Shown: piece by piece, positions 21,676 to 33,645 of the stretch
How the letters are laid out: the number at the start of each line of letters is the position of its first letter
Numbering within the stretch: the first letter of the stretch is position 1
NCBI GenBank assembly: GCA_022575985.1
Contig: JAKSXM010000107.1
Coordinates: 2,604,001-2,668,000 of the forward strand
From: Anagrus nilaparvatae
Lineage: Eukaryota; Arthropoda; Insecta; Hymenoptera; Mymaridae
Direction: 5' to 3'
DNA length: 64,000 bases
Position numbers and translations under genes: made by a program
Notes under the pieces: model-generated
What the model was told of the DNA's origin: nothing
Databases searched by the model: none
Seen by the model: the letters and a program-made list of their open reading frames with translations, nothing else

Positions 21676-24600
21676 AAGGTACGATTTCACTGATCACGCT
21701 AAAGCGTTTTGCGTGAGCGTTTTTTGTTTTTTTTGGTAACTTTATAACTACTTTATCGGCCTAGTAACAATATTGTAACTAGAGACATTATTTAAATTTA
21801 TTTTTATTTAAAAGTAAATAAGTAAAAATATTTATTTATAAGAATTAATCTACTGTAAAATTTGGAACTTATATTATTTAAAAAAAAAATTATTTTTTTT
21901 GCTCTGGGGTTTATATGACTTTATATTTTTATAATAAAAATTGGCTAATCTTTTCATATATGATATTAATAATTATAACATATTAAATATTAATTTATAA
22001 CATTACTTGAAAAAGATTAGTGAAATTAATAAATTATTTAATTATTGAATTTGATCGGAGTATTTCATTTTTTCATTTTATAAGGTAAATTAAATTAAAA
22101 TGTATTATTGTTTTTATTTTATTCTCTTGCTATTTCAGATTGCTACTTAATGCTTTGTTTGTTGTAAGGGAACAATAAAAAAAAAGAATTTGGCAAACTT
22201 GTAACATCAATAACAAATGCAAAAAAAAACCAATTTAATTGTCATTTATTTATGGTAATGATATTAGGAGTTGAGATCATTTTAGTATTTGAGAAAATAT
22301 TTATTTACTTTATAAAATACTCTGATTCTTCAGCTCAATTATGCAGTATTTTTAAAATGCAAGTTTTTTAGGTGCTGTATAATATAATTTCAATAACTAT
22401 TTCAAACTATATTTATATTTTAATATAAATCTGGACACCAGAAAGATTAACTCTTTGGTCACCTGGTTTAGCAGTTTATTACAATATTTGATACATATAT
22501 TATCATTCGAGTTATCCGATCACCATCTGAACTATGAGATCAATCTATAGATTCAGCTTCGTCTTCATTGAGCAATGGGTTTTTTTAACGTTTCAAAATG
22601 TTTTACGCCTTTGATTTCTTTAGATAAAACAAAATTTACTTGGAAATACAGAGCATTAAAAGTTGATATAAAATAATTTTATGGTGCATTAATTGCTCTG
22701 AATTGCAAAATACAAAGTATTTTTTAATTTAAACAAAATCGTTTTTGTATTTAATTTTATAATCAAAGCGGTTTTTGATGTTAAAAAATTTTATTAATTT
22801 ATTCAAAAATTAATGCGCCTCTCCTGGAGGCAAACTTATATCATTTTTTCCTTTAAAAATTAAAAAATTTATGTTTCATTCGAGTATCATTCATATTTAA
22901 TCGAGTTAAATTTACAAAACAATTGTTAGAAATTATTTTTGAACCCAGAAATAAAAATTTTATTTACATGTTTTTATTTGTATTATAACTGATTTAACAC
23001 AAGCGTAGATAATTAAAATAATTGACATTATTATTTTTTTTTGTTGAAGTACATTTAATTATTGTACTTACTTTTTTGCAAACAATCTCTCAATATCAAT
23101 TAATATAATCATCAAAATAGAAATATTTAGGTGTATTTTAACAAAACATAAACATCGAGAGAGGACTTTGTTTCACGAGCGAAGCAAAAAGTTAAAATAT
23201 TTTAACTTTTCTACTGAGTCGATAAAGCAGTATATTACTAGAATAAAAAACGCTCACGCAAAACGCTTTAAGGTACGATTTCACCTATCAGGGACATTCT
23301 ACACGCATAGAAGCCGAGCGGGTATAATAGAGGATGAGTTTGTCGATCCTATATTCTAGGGTCTCTACCTATAATTCGCAGTGTCGAAATTTCTCATCCG
23401 GCATTTTACGGGATGAACTTTCTCTCATTCTTCGTTTTACAAGATCAGCTGCGCGCGCTGATTTTCATATTTACATAGAATTTTTTTTACTTAAATTTAA
23501 TAGGTGCACTTTGTTTTCGCATTTGTTTTTTCATATCTAATTGTTAAAATTAAATTTATAAATTATAATTTTTATTAAAAAAATTTATAAATTAATGCGA
23601 ATCAATTTTTATATTTAAAAAATGCCTGATACTATACTTAGATCACTTATTATTTAATTATTTAATATATTTAAAATATTATTTAATATATTTAATATAT
23701 TTAAAATAATATTATTTAATATATTTAAAATATGAAACATAATAATTTTTATGCATTTTTAAAAAAAATCAATTCAAAAAATGAAGCACGTGCACGTATA
23801 TAATATTATTATAAAGTAAAAAAAATTCTATTTTTATACGAAAATCAGCGCGCGCAGCTGATCTTGTAAAACGAAGGATGAGAGAAAGTTCATCCCGTAA
23901 AATGCCGGATGAGAAATTCCGACACTGCGAATTATAGGTAGAGACCCTAGAATATAGGATCGACAAAACTCATCCTCTATTATAACCGCTCGGCTTCTAT
24001 GCGTGTACAATCAACCGTTTAACGCGTGCGGAGTTGCGCAGTGAGTAATGCGCAGCACGTAAGGCCTTGCGTAGCTGCGCATTACTTGCTGCGCAACTCC
24101 GCACGCGTAAGACGGTTGATTGTAGAATCTCCCTCATGCTAAAGCGTTTTGCGTGAGCGTTTTTTATTCTAGTAATATACTGCTTTTTCGACTCAGTAGA
24201 AAAGTTAAAATATTTTAACTTTTTGCTTCGCGCGTGAAACAAAGTCCTCTCTCGATGTTTATGCTTTGTTAAAATACACCTAAAATTTTCTATTTTGATG
24301 ATTATATTAATTGATATTGAGAGATTGTTTGCAAAAAAGTAAGTACAATAATTAAATGTACTTCAACACAAAAAAATAATAATGTAAATTATTTTAATTA
24401 TCTACGCTTGTGTTAAATCAGTTACAATACAAATAAAAACATGTAAATAAAATTTTTATTTCTGGGTTCAAAAATAATTTCTAACAATTGTTTTGTAAAT
24501 TTAACTCGATTAAATGTGAATGATACTCGAATCTTAAATGAAGCATAAATTTTTTAATTTTTAAAGGAAAAAATGATATAAGTTCGCCTCCAGGAGAGGC

Positions 24601-25742
24601 GCATTAATTTTTGAATAAATTAATAAAATTTTTTAACATCAAAAACCGCTTTGATTATAAAATTAAATACAAAAACGATTTTTTTTAAATTAGAAAATAC
24701 TTTGTATTTTGCAATTCAGAGCAATGCACCATAAAATTATTTTATATCAACTTTTAATGCTCTGTATTTCCAAATAAATTTTGTTTTATCTAAAGAAATC
24801 AAAGGCGTAAAACATTTTGAAACGTTAAAAAAACCCATTGCTCAATGAAGAAGCTGAATCTATAGATTGATCTCATAGTTCAGATGGTGATCGGATAACT
24901 CGAATGAATATGTATCAAATATTGTAATAAACTGCCACGTTAACTGCTAAACCAGGTGACCAAAGAGTTAATCTTTCTGGTGTCCAGATTTATATTAAAA
25001 TATAAATATACTTTGAAATAGTTATTGAAATTATATTATACTGCACCTAAAAAACTTGCATTTTAAAAATACTGCATACTTGAGCTGAAGAATCAGAGTA
25101 TTTTATAAAGTAAATAAATATTTTCTCAAATACTAAAATGATCTCATCTCCTAATATCTTATCATAAATAAATGACAATTAAATTGGTTTTATTTTTGCA
25201 TTTGTTATTGATGTTACAAGTTTGCTCTTAAATTCTTTTTTTTTTATTGTTCCCTTACAACAAACAAAGCATTAAGTAGCAATCTGAAATAGCAAGAGAA
25301 TAAAATAAAAACAATTATACATTTTAATTTAATTTACCTTATAAAATGAAAAAATAAAATACTCCGATCAAACGCAATAATTAAATAATTTATTAATTTC
25401 ACTAATCTTTTTCAAGCAATGTTATAAATTAATATTTAAATTGTTATAATTATTAACATCATATTGAAAATATCAGCCAATTTTTATTAAAAAAATTTTG
25501 GTCATAAACCCCAGAGCAAAAAAAATATTTTTTTTTTTAAATAATATAAGTTCCAAATTTTACAGTAGATTAATTCTTATAAATAAATATTTTTACTTAT
25601 TTACTTTTAAATAAAAATAAATTTAAATAATGTCTCTAGTTACAATATTGTTACTAGGCCGATAAAGTAGTTATAAAGTTACCAAAAAAACAAAAAACGC
25701 TCACGCAAAACGCTTTAGCGTGATCAGTGAAATCGTACCTTT
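21676..25742. mobile_element. 4-kb palindrome of two inverted element C copies
   Basis: The ends AAGGTACGATTTCACTGATC and the mirror flank arms of about 1.8 kb (21676-23490 and 23805-25742), with an AT-rich centre of about 300 bp. Each arm holds one copy of element C (TIR continuing CACGCTAAAGCGTTTTGCGT) plus a further 200 bp of GC-richer sequence (TCATCCGGCATTTTACGGGA). No transposase frame is present. A short frame reading KKLKYFNFSTES recurs in every copy, but only because the DNA is conserved. Confidence 0.8.
24008..24122. mobile_element. 115-bp GC-rich hairpin MITE in the right arm
   Basis: It is almost wholly palindromic: CAATCAACCGT...GCGTGCGGAGTTGCGCAG and the mirror. TA is duplicated (24006-24007 and 24123-24124). 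The left arm at about 23301-23312 reads straight through with one TA, so this is a clean insertion made after the palindrome formed. Confidence 0.85.
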
Positions 25743-25748
25743 AGCGTG

Positions 25749-27786
25749 AAGGTACGATTTCACTGATCACGCTAAAGCGTTTTGCGTGAGCGTTTTTTAT
25801 TCTAGTAATATACTGCTTTATCGACTCAGTAGAAAAGTTAAAATATTTTAACTTTTTGCTTCGCGCGTGAAACAAAGTCCTCTCTCGATGTTTATGCTTT
25901 GTTAAAATACACCTAAAATTTTCTATTTTGATGATTATATTAATTGATATTGAGAGATTGTTTGCAAAAAAGTAAGTACAATAATTAAATGTACTTCAAC
26001 ACAAAAAAATAATAATGTCAATTATTTTAATTATCTACGCTTGTGTTAAATTAGTTACAATATAAATAAAAACATGTAAATAAAATTTTTATTAATGGGT
26101 TCAAAAATAATTTCTAACAATTGTTTTGTAAATTTAACTCGATTAAATATGAATGATACTCGAATGAAACATAAATTTTTTAATTTTTAAAGGAAAAAAT
26201 GATATAAGTTCGCCTCCAGGAGAGGCGCATTAATTTTTGAATAAATTAATAAAATTTTTTAACATCAAAAACCGCTTTGATTTTTAAAATTAAATACAAA
26301 AACGATTTTTTTTAAATTAGAAAAAACTTTGTATTTCGCAATTCAGAGCAACGCACCATAAAATTATTTTATATCAACTTTTAATGCTCTGTATTTCCAA
26401 GTAAATTTTGTTTTATCTAAAGAAATCAAAGGCGTAAAACATTTTGAAACGTTAAAAAAACCCATTGCTCCCCACACAGCACAAACCGTTTTCAAAACGT
26501 TTCTGAAACGTTTGAAATGTCCGCTTGGTTTTTGGCCAATTGCTAGCAAACTAAGAGAGCTATATGATACCCCACCTTTTGATAAAATGTAGCTCAATCT
26601 TTAAGGAAGGTGTACAACTTGGTTAGAGCAGTTAGCTTATCTAAGTTTTTGTGTAATCGAATTTACAAAAAAAATATGCATTTTCGTTCAAAATTCGATT
26701 ACACAAAAACTTAGATAAGCTAACTGCTCTAACCAAGTTGTACACCTTCCTTAAAGATTGAGCTAGATTTTATCAAAAGGCAGGGTATCATAGCTCTCTT
26801 AGTTTGCTAGCAATTGGCCAAAAACCAAGCGGACATTTGAAACGTTTCAGAAACATTTCGAAAACTTTTTGTGCTGTGTTGGTCAATGAAGAAGCTGAAT
26901 CTATATAGATTGATCTCATAGTTCAGATGGTGATCGGATAACTCGAATGAATATGTATCAAATATTGTAATAAACTGCCACGTTAACTGCTAAACCAGGT
27001 GACCAAAGAGTTAATCTTTCTGGTGTCCAGATGTATATTAAAATATAAATATAGTTTGAAATAGTTATTGAAATTATATTATACAGCACCTAAAAAACTT
27101 GCATTTTAAAAATACAGCATACTTGAGCTGAAGAATCAGAGTATTTTATAAAGTAAATAAATATTTTCTCAAATACTAAAATGATCTAAACTCCTAATAT
27201 CGTATCATAAATAAATGGCAATTAAATTGGTTTTTTTTTTGCATTTGTTATTGATGTTACAAGTTTGCTCTCAAATTCTTTTTTTTTATTGTTCCCTTAC
27301 AACAAACAAAGCATTTTAAGTATAGCAATCTGAAATAGCAAGGAATAAAATAAAAACAATAATACATTTTAATTTAATTTACCTTTTAAAATGAAAAATA
27401 AAATACTCCGATCAAACGCAATAATTAAATAATTTATTAATTTCAGTAATGTTTTTCAAGTAATTTTATAAATTAATATTTAATTTCTTATAATTATTAA
27501 TATCATATTGAAAATATCAGCCAATTTTTATTAAAAAAATTTTGGGTCATAAACCCCAGAGCAAAAAAAATAATTTTTTTCAAAAATAATATAAGTTTCA
27601 AATTTCACAGTAGATTAATTCTTATAAATAAATATTTTTATTTATTTACTTTTAAATAAAAATAAATTCAAATAATGTCTCTAGTTACAATATTGTTACT
27701 AGGCCGATAAAGTAGTTATAAAGTTACCAAAAAAACAAAAAATGCTGACGCAAAACGCTTTAGCGTGATCAGTGAAATCGTACCTT
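25749..27786. mobile_element. element C, third copy
   Basis: It has the same orientation as 24131-25742 and lies only six bases (TAGCGT or so) beyond it. It ends AGTGAAATCGTACCTT. It is about 1.63 kb once the insertion at 26471-26882 is discounted. No protein is encoded. Confidence 0.8.
26471..26882. mobile_element. 412-bp palindromic MITE inside element C
   Basis: The arms CCCACACAGCACAAA and TTTGTGCTGTGTTGG are nearly perfect to a short centre near 26675. The other C copies run uninterrupted through CCCATTGCTCAATGAAGAAG, so the insertion is certain, though the target duplication is not clean. Confidence 0.8.
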
Positions 27787-28440
27787 GATAGGTGTGAAAT
27801 CGTACCTAAAGAGTGTTAATAAAATTCAGTTAAAAATTTTTTTTTATTCAGTAGTGTAACAGCTGGCAAAGCTCAAAGCCAACTGTACCATTAGTCGTCG
27901 ACCAAGAATTACCTTTCGTTGATAAAAAAGGAAACACATATAAAAAATTACCATAAGTTGCTTCACGAAGGTTACCAAGTGGTACCAACTCTTTGTTACC
28001 TCATATAATATAAGAAGATTACTCTAGACTCAACTGGTATACAAATTAAGGCACCAGGCCACCAAAATACAAGGCCAACAACAAAAATGCAATAAGATAG
28101 ATCCTGTTTGGAGATCTTAAATCATAAATATTTATTAAAATCATTAATAATCAACTAATTAATTTTTTTTATTCATTTAACTAATTTTATTTCCTACACT
28201 ATAAAAAATATAGCTGATGCCAAGTCAATTATTACCGTAAATGCGGCGAAGAGAATATATACTTGAATCAACCTTATATCAGCTGACTCAAGGTTTTGAT
28301 ACGTTGATTCAAGTTCGTTACCTTGAGTCAAGGGATTATTCTCTTTCCAGAACTAAGGGTCGTCAACTCAATATTGACTTCATAAAAATTAATGATTTAA
28401 TTTATTGTTTATAATTTTTTATAATTTATTTATTGTTTTA
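27787..28440. other. non-repeat stretch with a short open frame
   Basis: On the minus strand about 50 codons are open from near 28000 to a TGA at about 27857, with balanced composition unlike the AT-rich noise. No family is recognised and no start is present. 28255-28370 holds several TTGA(A/G)TCAA-like palindromes. Confidence 0.3.
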
Positions 28441-29769
28441 ATTGTTTATATTATACTAGATTGTTATAATTTTTATTATAACAGAATTAATAAACTTATT
28501 TCTGTACTTTTTGATTTTTGAAATATATTTTAGTTTAATAAATAGTAGCAATTTTTAAAAAAATAAAGGCAAATTTATCGTTTTACAACTTTGCTTAATG
28601 ATTCTAAATATTCTTTCTAAATTTTTCTAACTTTTTTTTTACCTCAGTGATCTCTGGAGATTAGTTTAAATCTATTTAAATCTCCAGTAATCTCCGGAAA
28701 TTTGCGGAGATCTCCGGAGAACTACAGAAATCACAGATTTACAGTCTCATTTAATTGGGTTTTATACGTTATGTTGAGATGTACTTTTTCTAGTTTTTCA
28801 TAATACTTAATATATGATAACTTTTCTTAATTAACTAGCGAAATTCAACATATTTTATTGCATTTCAAATATTTGTCATCCTCGAAATTAATGAAGTCTT
28901 TACTCTGAAAAAAAAAAAATAATTATTTTTACGGCGTTTGTAGAATCAGCCTTCAAACGGGCTTCTGCGCTGAAAATAGTTATTTATATAACAAGTAAAT
29001 GGCCGTTTAAATGCGCGCGTTAGAAAACTATTTTTACTTGCTGCCTCGCTTGCTGCTAATATCAATACTTCGACGTAATTTGCTTGAAGTTTTATCGTTT
29101 TCTTTGATTTAATAAATTAACAAATTTTAAGAAAAAAAATTTCAAAAAACTTACCGTTAATCTACTTTTATTTCAATTTTTCTGATTTTTAAATTTGGAC
29201 ATATCACCGTTTAGTCCCTGAAATGGGCACAGTAGATTTAGAGAGTTGAAAATGTCAATGAGAATAAAAAACTAGACCCTTTTCCAGTCAATTTGAGAAA
29301 ATCAAAATCTTCATTCTTCCAAAAGTTCATTTATCAAACGCCTTAGGTTAAAATTAAGTTACGCATAAAAAATCTTAAATTTTTATTGTTTTATTAAACT
29401 TTTGTCCAAATGTAATTATTATGCTCTCAAAAATAAAATTTATTTTATAAAATTAGAAATGTAACCACTTGGTAAGATATGCCCATATATTTATAAATTA
29501 TGTTTAATTTTATGTAGATGAATTTATCAGTATTAAAAAAAATAAAAAAATTAAAAATATTTCAACTATAAGATAAAAACATAAACTGATAAATAAAAAA
29601 AAAATCTTAAATTTTCCACAATTCACAAAAATATATTTATAACTTGATAAGTATAATTCATAAATAAAAGCATGAAACAACGTTTATTTTATATCATCAT
29701 TTATTACATATCTTATTATAATTAATTTAGTATCAATAAATAAGATTTAGAATTTTACTAACAGATTTA
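28441..29769. other. AT-rich DNA with a TCTCCGGAGA cluster
   Basis: 28640-28740 has repeated GATCTCCGGAGA-type palindromes. 28910-29060 has short GC-richer pieces (TGCGCGCGTTAGAAAAC). No gene is seen. Confidence 0.4.
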
Positions 29770-30065
29770 GTATAGTCTAGTATAAGTTTTTTGGGTCGCT
29801 GATTTTATAAATAAATGCGCGGAACACCCTTAAATTTGCAAAACCTATCATCGAAATGGGGTATTTTTTATATATGCACTATGAGTCCCCAGATTTGGCA
29901 AACAAGAGTTTTTTAGGTAAAATTAATATTTCACCTTTAAATTCACTAAATTCACCCAAAAAGGGGTATTTTTTCTATTTTTGCACTTATAGAGCGTCCA
30001 GATTTTTTTTTTACAATTTAAGGGCGTAATCAGTGAACCGCAAAACCTCCTGGTACCTACTTTCG
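29770..30065. repeat. fragment of foldback family E
   Basis: It shows the family signature (GGGTCGCTGAT, AAATTTGCAAAACCTA, ...AAAAAGGGGTATTTTT) found in full at 35905-37194. Confidence 0.6.
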
Positions 30066-30515
30066 TGAAAATTCATTTAATGTTACCCGAGATATTGAAT
30101 AATTTTTTATTTTTGAAAAAAAAATTTGGCTAATTTTTACAGCGTTTTGGAAATCTAAATCCGCTTATCCAAACTTATTTATTTCTGAATTTGATACTTT
30201 TCTTAACAAAATTCAAAAAATTTCAAATTGATTTGATTTTCCTGAAATTACTTATAGATTTTTCAATAAAATTTACCTCCTTTCCTGTATTACATGCAAA
30301 TATCAGATCCTGTATTTAGTCTCGTCGTTTAACACGTAGTTTTTTATAAAACACGAAAATAATGAAATTATATTTAAGGAAAATATTTAATATTTAGGAA
30401 AAAAAATTGTTTTGAGAAAAAACATTTGGTTCCGTTACTGATCATTCAATTCCAAAATTATTATAATTAATAAAATTATTATAAGAAAATAATGAAAGTC
30501 TAATGAAAAATCAGC
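30066..30515. other. AT-rich DNA, nothing recognised
   Basis: No repeat end or credible coding frame was found. Confidence 0.35.
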
Positions 30516-31287
30516 CATTGGGTGCCATTCACTGATTATAACTGTCCTTTACAATCCGGGTTAATTTTCAAAACCTTAGAATCTAGATTTTTCGAAAACA
30601 GACTCATAAATGAATTATGCGAAAAAATTCTATTTCGAATTCGTAAAATTAGTATATATCAATGAGAGAATTTCCGAAATTTAATTTAAATAACCTTGTA
30701 TTTCATGGTAAATTTTTGATTTTTACAAATAATAACCTCTGATATTTTATCAAATTTGCATTGTTTTTTAGGAATTTTGATGTTTCTGTTTTTCAACCCT
30801 TTTAGTTTTTATTATTGTGCATATGTCTTATACTTGATTTTCGGGATTCTGAAAACTGCCCCGGAAGGAAACTACACTGTAAAAGTAACTTTCTTATATT
30901 AACAAAAAAATTAGAACATTTTCGAAAAATTAGTAAATTTTTGAAAAAATTTGTAAATATTCGAAAAAAATCGTATATTTACTAAATTTAGTATATTAAC
31001 AAAAAATTCGAATATTCTCGATTTTTTTTTTTGAATTCGCAAGAAAAATTGATAATTTACAATTTTTTTTCGAAAATTTTCAAAAAATAGTTGTAAATTT
31101 ATGAAAAATAGTTGTGAATTTACAACTTTTTTCGTAAAATCACAAAAAAAAATCGAGAATTCTCGAATTTTTCGATAATATACTGATTATTTACAAAAAG
31201 TTTTGAAAATTCACTAATTTTCCGAAAAAATTCTATTTTTTTTGTAAACCTAAGAAAGTTACTTTTTATGACCAGTAAATGGCGCCC
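30516..31287. mobile_element. second copy of the 1313-1706 MITE, interrupted
   Basis: The left end GGTGCCATTCACTGATTATA and right end ATGACCAGTAAATGGCGCC match that family. The body (GAATCTAGATTTTTCGAAAA, AAACTGCCCCGGA) aligns throughout. It is split near its right end by element D at 30873-31268. Confidence 0.75.
30873..31268. mobile_element. element D, about 396-bp foldback
   Basis: It starts CACTGTAAAAGTAACTTTCT and ends AAGAAAGTTACTTTTTA. The interior has alternating AAATTTGTAAAT/TCGAAAA blocks that fold back. Other copies are at 31351-34227 and 51604-51965. Confidence 0.7.
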
Positions 31288-31418
31288 CTGCTGTAATTCA
31301 TGCATGTGACGAAATTAGTAATTTGTTAATCAAGGTATAAAATTTAGCTACACTGTAAAAAGTAACTTTCTTACATTAACAAAAAAATTAGAACATTTTC
31401 GAAAAATTAGTAAAAAAT

Positions 31419-31954
31419 TGTAGGAATGGGCTTAGTATTTTCAAATAATTAGCAACAATTTTTATTTAATTTAAAAAGTAAAACAACACAACGTATTTAT
31501 TTATACAGCAACATTCAATTTAAAGACTACATTTTTAACATTACTACTTTAAGTACTACATACTACACGCAACAGACTACATGCCACATACAGTACTACT
31601 GACGAACAACTGCCGAACAACTGAACAACAACTGACTTCCACGACCAAAATCCTGCAGCTTTTATACATTTTAATATTCTTTCTAGATCATTCTATTCTC
31701 GAATTTTCTAGCTACTTAACATTTATTCTTTCTATAAAAACTAACGACAATTAAGACCTAGAAACTTCCATACATTAAAATATCATACGATACAGACACT
31801 ACAGAAAACACACCATATGACACCGGAAACATCTTGACTTTAACGTACAACTACTTCTAGAAACATTCTCATACAACATAAAAAATACAATGTAAAATTA
31901 AATCAAAATCAATAATTAATTAATAACTATCTTCAGGTTGACCCGAATCCTACA
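31419..31954 (-). repeat. 3' LTR of the Gag-only element
   Basis: It is 536 bp with TG...CA ends and matches the other LTR. On the minus strand a TATAAATA (about 31494-31504) lies near the far end, followed by AATAAA near 31462-31470, as expected for an LTR promoter and polyadenylation region. Confidence 0.9.
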
Positions 31955-32154
31955 GTTCGGCCGTCCTGACTGTCCGCCTGCCCCAGGTGGACACCTTCTT
32001 TGCCATCATCATCCCAGGCATCACCATTGTCTGAGTTGACCTTCTTTTTATGGGAAATGCCACCTGCGCAATGCCCAAAGCTCCTTTATGGTGACCACCA
32101 CCTACGTAGCCTCCATCTCCATTGTTTACGGTAATTACCACCTGTAAAAACCGT

Positions 32155-32203
<49 letters not shown>

Positions 32204-32364
32204 GGAATTGCCACCTACGCAATACCCAAAGCACCTTTATGGAATCTACCACCTGTATAGCTTCCGTTAACTATCAGTACACCTGCTCCTGCGTACTCCT
32301 TGATTACGCCTTTGATTAGGACCACCAATGTCCTAATTTTTTCTTCTTAATAGGATATTTAAAC
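31955..32364 (-). other. 3' internal region with duplicated segment and poly(A)
   Basis: Downstream of gag, two diverged copies of a segment containing CAAAGC(T/A)CCTTTATGG (32045-32110 and 32203-32260) flank a run of about 43 T (poly-A on the element strand). No pol frame or zinc knuckle is found. The short Gly-rich open frame is not convincing. Confidence 0.55.
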
Positions 32365-33159
32365 TTATTCTTCGGAAATCGCCGCCTCCTTTTTCCAAGT
32401 ATCTGCTCCATCGTCTTCTTCAACTATTTCTGTCTGATTATTATTATTATTATTATTATTCCTTACCCCTGGGGCCGTCAAAGAATTTCCCATGAATTCT
32501 AAACGATCGCGTAGCTCTTCATAATTTCTTGCAGCGCACAGCATCACCTGTAGCCGTTCGTCGTCCGTTACCCCTTTTATGATGTAACGAATGACATCTC
32601 TCTCTTGCATAGCTGCTTGACGCCCCAAGGCCTTCATTTCGAAAAAAAAGTCCATCGGTGCTTCTTCTTTCTTGCGCCTGCGAGTTGACATCTGCTCATA
32701 AATCTGTGCCGGCGAAGTCTTCGAACTGAATTCCCGTTCAATTTCTTCTTTCAGCACCTCCCAAGTGTTGATTTCAGAGTGGATTTCAGCCCATCTTTTG
32801 GCTATTCCTTCCAGCGCGCCTACCGCTGCAATATAACCTTCTAGCTGCGACCACCTGAACGCCGTAATTTTATGCGCCACTGCCCGCGTCCACTCCTTAA
32901 CGGGCTTCATTGGATTGTCACCTTGATATTTTGGCAATGTATCCGCCGCATCCCTTAACGATACCTTTTGCAAAGCTGGCTCCTGGAACTGCGGTTGCAT
33001 TGATTGAATCGCACCTCTTCCATTTTCTACCGAAGATTCCCTTGAAACCTGCCGCTCCTTAAGCCTTTTATTTTCTGCAAGCAGATTTGACATTTGTGCA
33101 GTCAGCTCTTCGATCTGTGTCCGTAAAGTATTTATGTCCACATTATTAACTTCGTTCAT
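32365..33159 (-). CDS. Gag (capsid-like) protein of a Ty3/gypsy-type element
   Basis: This 264-residue protein would form the capsid that packages the element's RNA in the cytoplasm. The true ATG is taken at 33157-33159; the open frame runs a further 9 codons upstream but without an ATG. Residues 9-38 form a Leu/Glu-rich coiled coil. About 75-215 matches the retrotransposon Gag core: LPKYQG, an EW..A...K......W pattern, W.VLK.EI..EF, then Y..M..R...E.P..FF..M. and IIKGV.DD. An Asn run (about 236-243) and an acidic Glu-rich tail follow. There is no CCHC zinc knuckle, unlike many Gags. The base composition is clearly less AT-rich than its surroundings, which fits a recent arrival. Confidence 0.85.
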   Translation of the reverse strand: MNEVNNVDINTLRTQIEELTAQMSNLLAENKRLKERQVSRESSVENGRGAIQSMQPQFQEPALQKVSLRDAADTLPKYQGDNPMKPVKEWTRAVAHKITAFRWSQLEGYIAAVGALEGIAKRWAEIHSEINTWEVLKEEIEREFSSKTSPAQIYEQMSTRRRKKEEAPMDFFFEMKALGRQAAMQERDVIRYIIKGVTDDERLQVMLCAARNYEELRDRLEFMGNSLTAPGVRNNNNNNNNQTEIVEEDDGADTWKKEAAISEE

Positions 33160-33354
33160 TTTGAGTTTTTTTTCGTTTATATTCAACTATATTTCTTCTT
33201 TATTTACTACTTATGCACAGCTGCCGCCTCTTGTAGTTTTCAAATTCTCCTTGACTAGTGTTTGTAACCTGCAGCCTCCAGTTACTCCTTTCGGTATCCA
33301 CCTCCTACGGGAACCTTAAATTTCTTCAGTGGGAACTACCTCCTGCGTAGTTAC

Positions 33355-33452
33355 CCTCACCTGTCGAAGCACCTTTCCGGAACTGCAAATTTCTGCAACG
33401 CCCTCACCTGTCGGAGCACCTTTCCGGAACTGCAAATTTCTGCAACGTCGCC
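33355..33452. repeat. 47-bp direct tandem duplication in the 5' leader
   Basis: The unit starting CCTCACCTGTCG(A/G)AGCACC occurs twice back to back with one base difference, between the upstream LTR and gag. It could affect leader structure or packaging, but that is inference. Confidence 0.85.
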
Positions 33453-33645
33453 TTCTCCTTAGGACCACCAGCATCCAAGATAAAAATTTCTATGCATCTA
33501 CTCCAAGGTACTGCTGCACCATAGTCACTGATAAGACTTTCACCTCCTTGTGGCCTTATGCACTTCAGTAACTTATTTTCACCTTTGAAAACACTAGACC
33601 TTTTCCGTACTTGGAATATTGCTATTCCGGTATGGGCCCCCAATT

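Noticed and set aside
23168..24242. Short frames sharing KKLKYFNFSTES in several element C copies
   Set aside because: They recur because the DNA of the TIR is conserved. They lie at the element ends, include the TIR itself, and are too short for a transposase.
31950..32141. Gly-rich 63-codon frame downstream of gag
   Set aside because: It overlaps the LTR edge and a diverged internal duplication, and has no protease or nucleocapsid motif.
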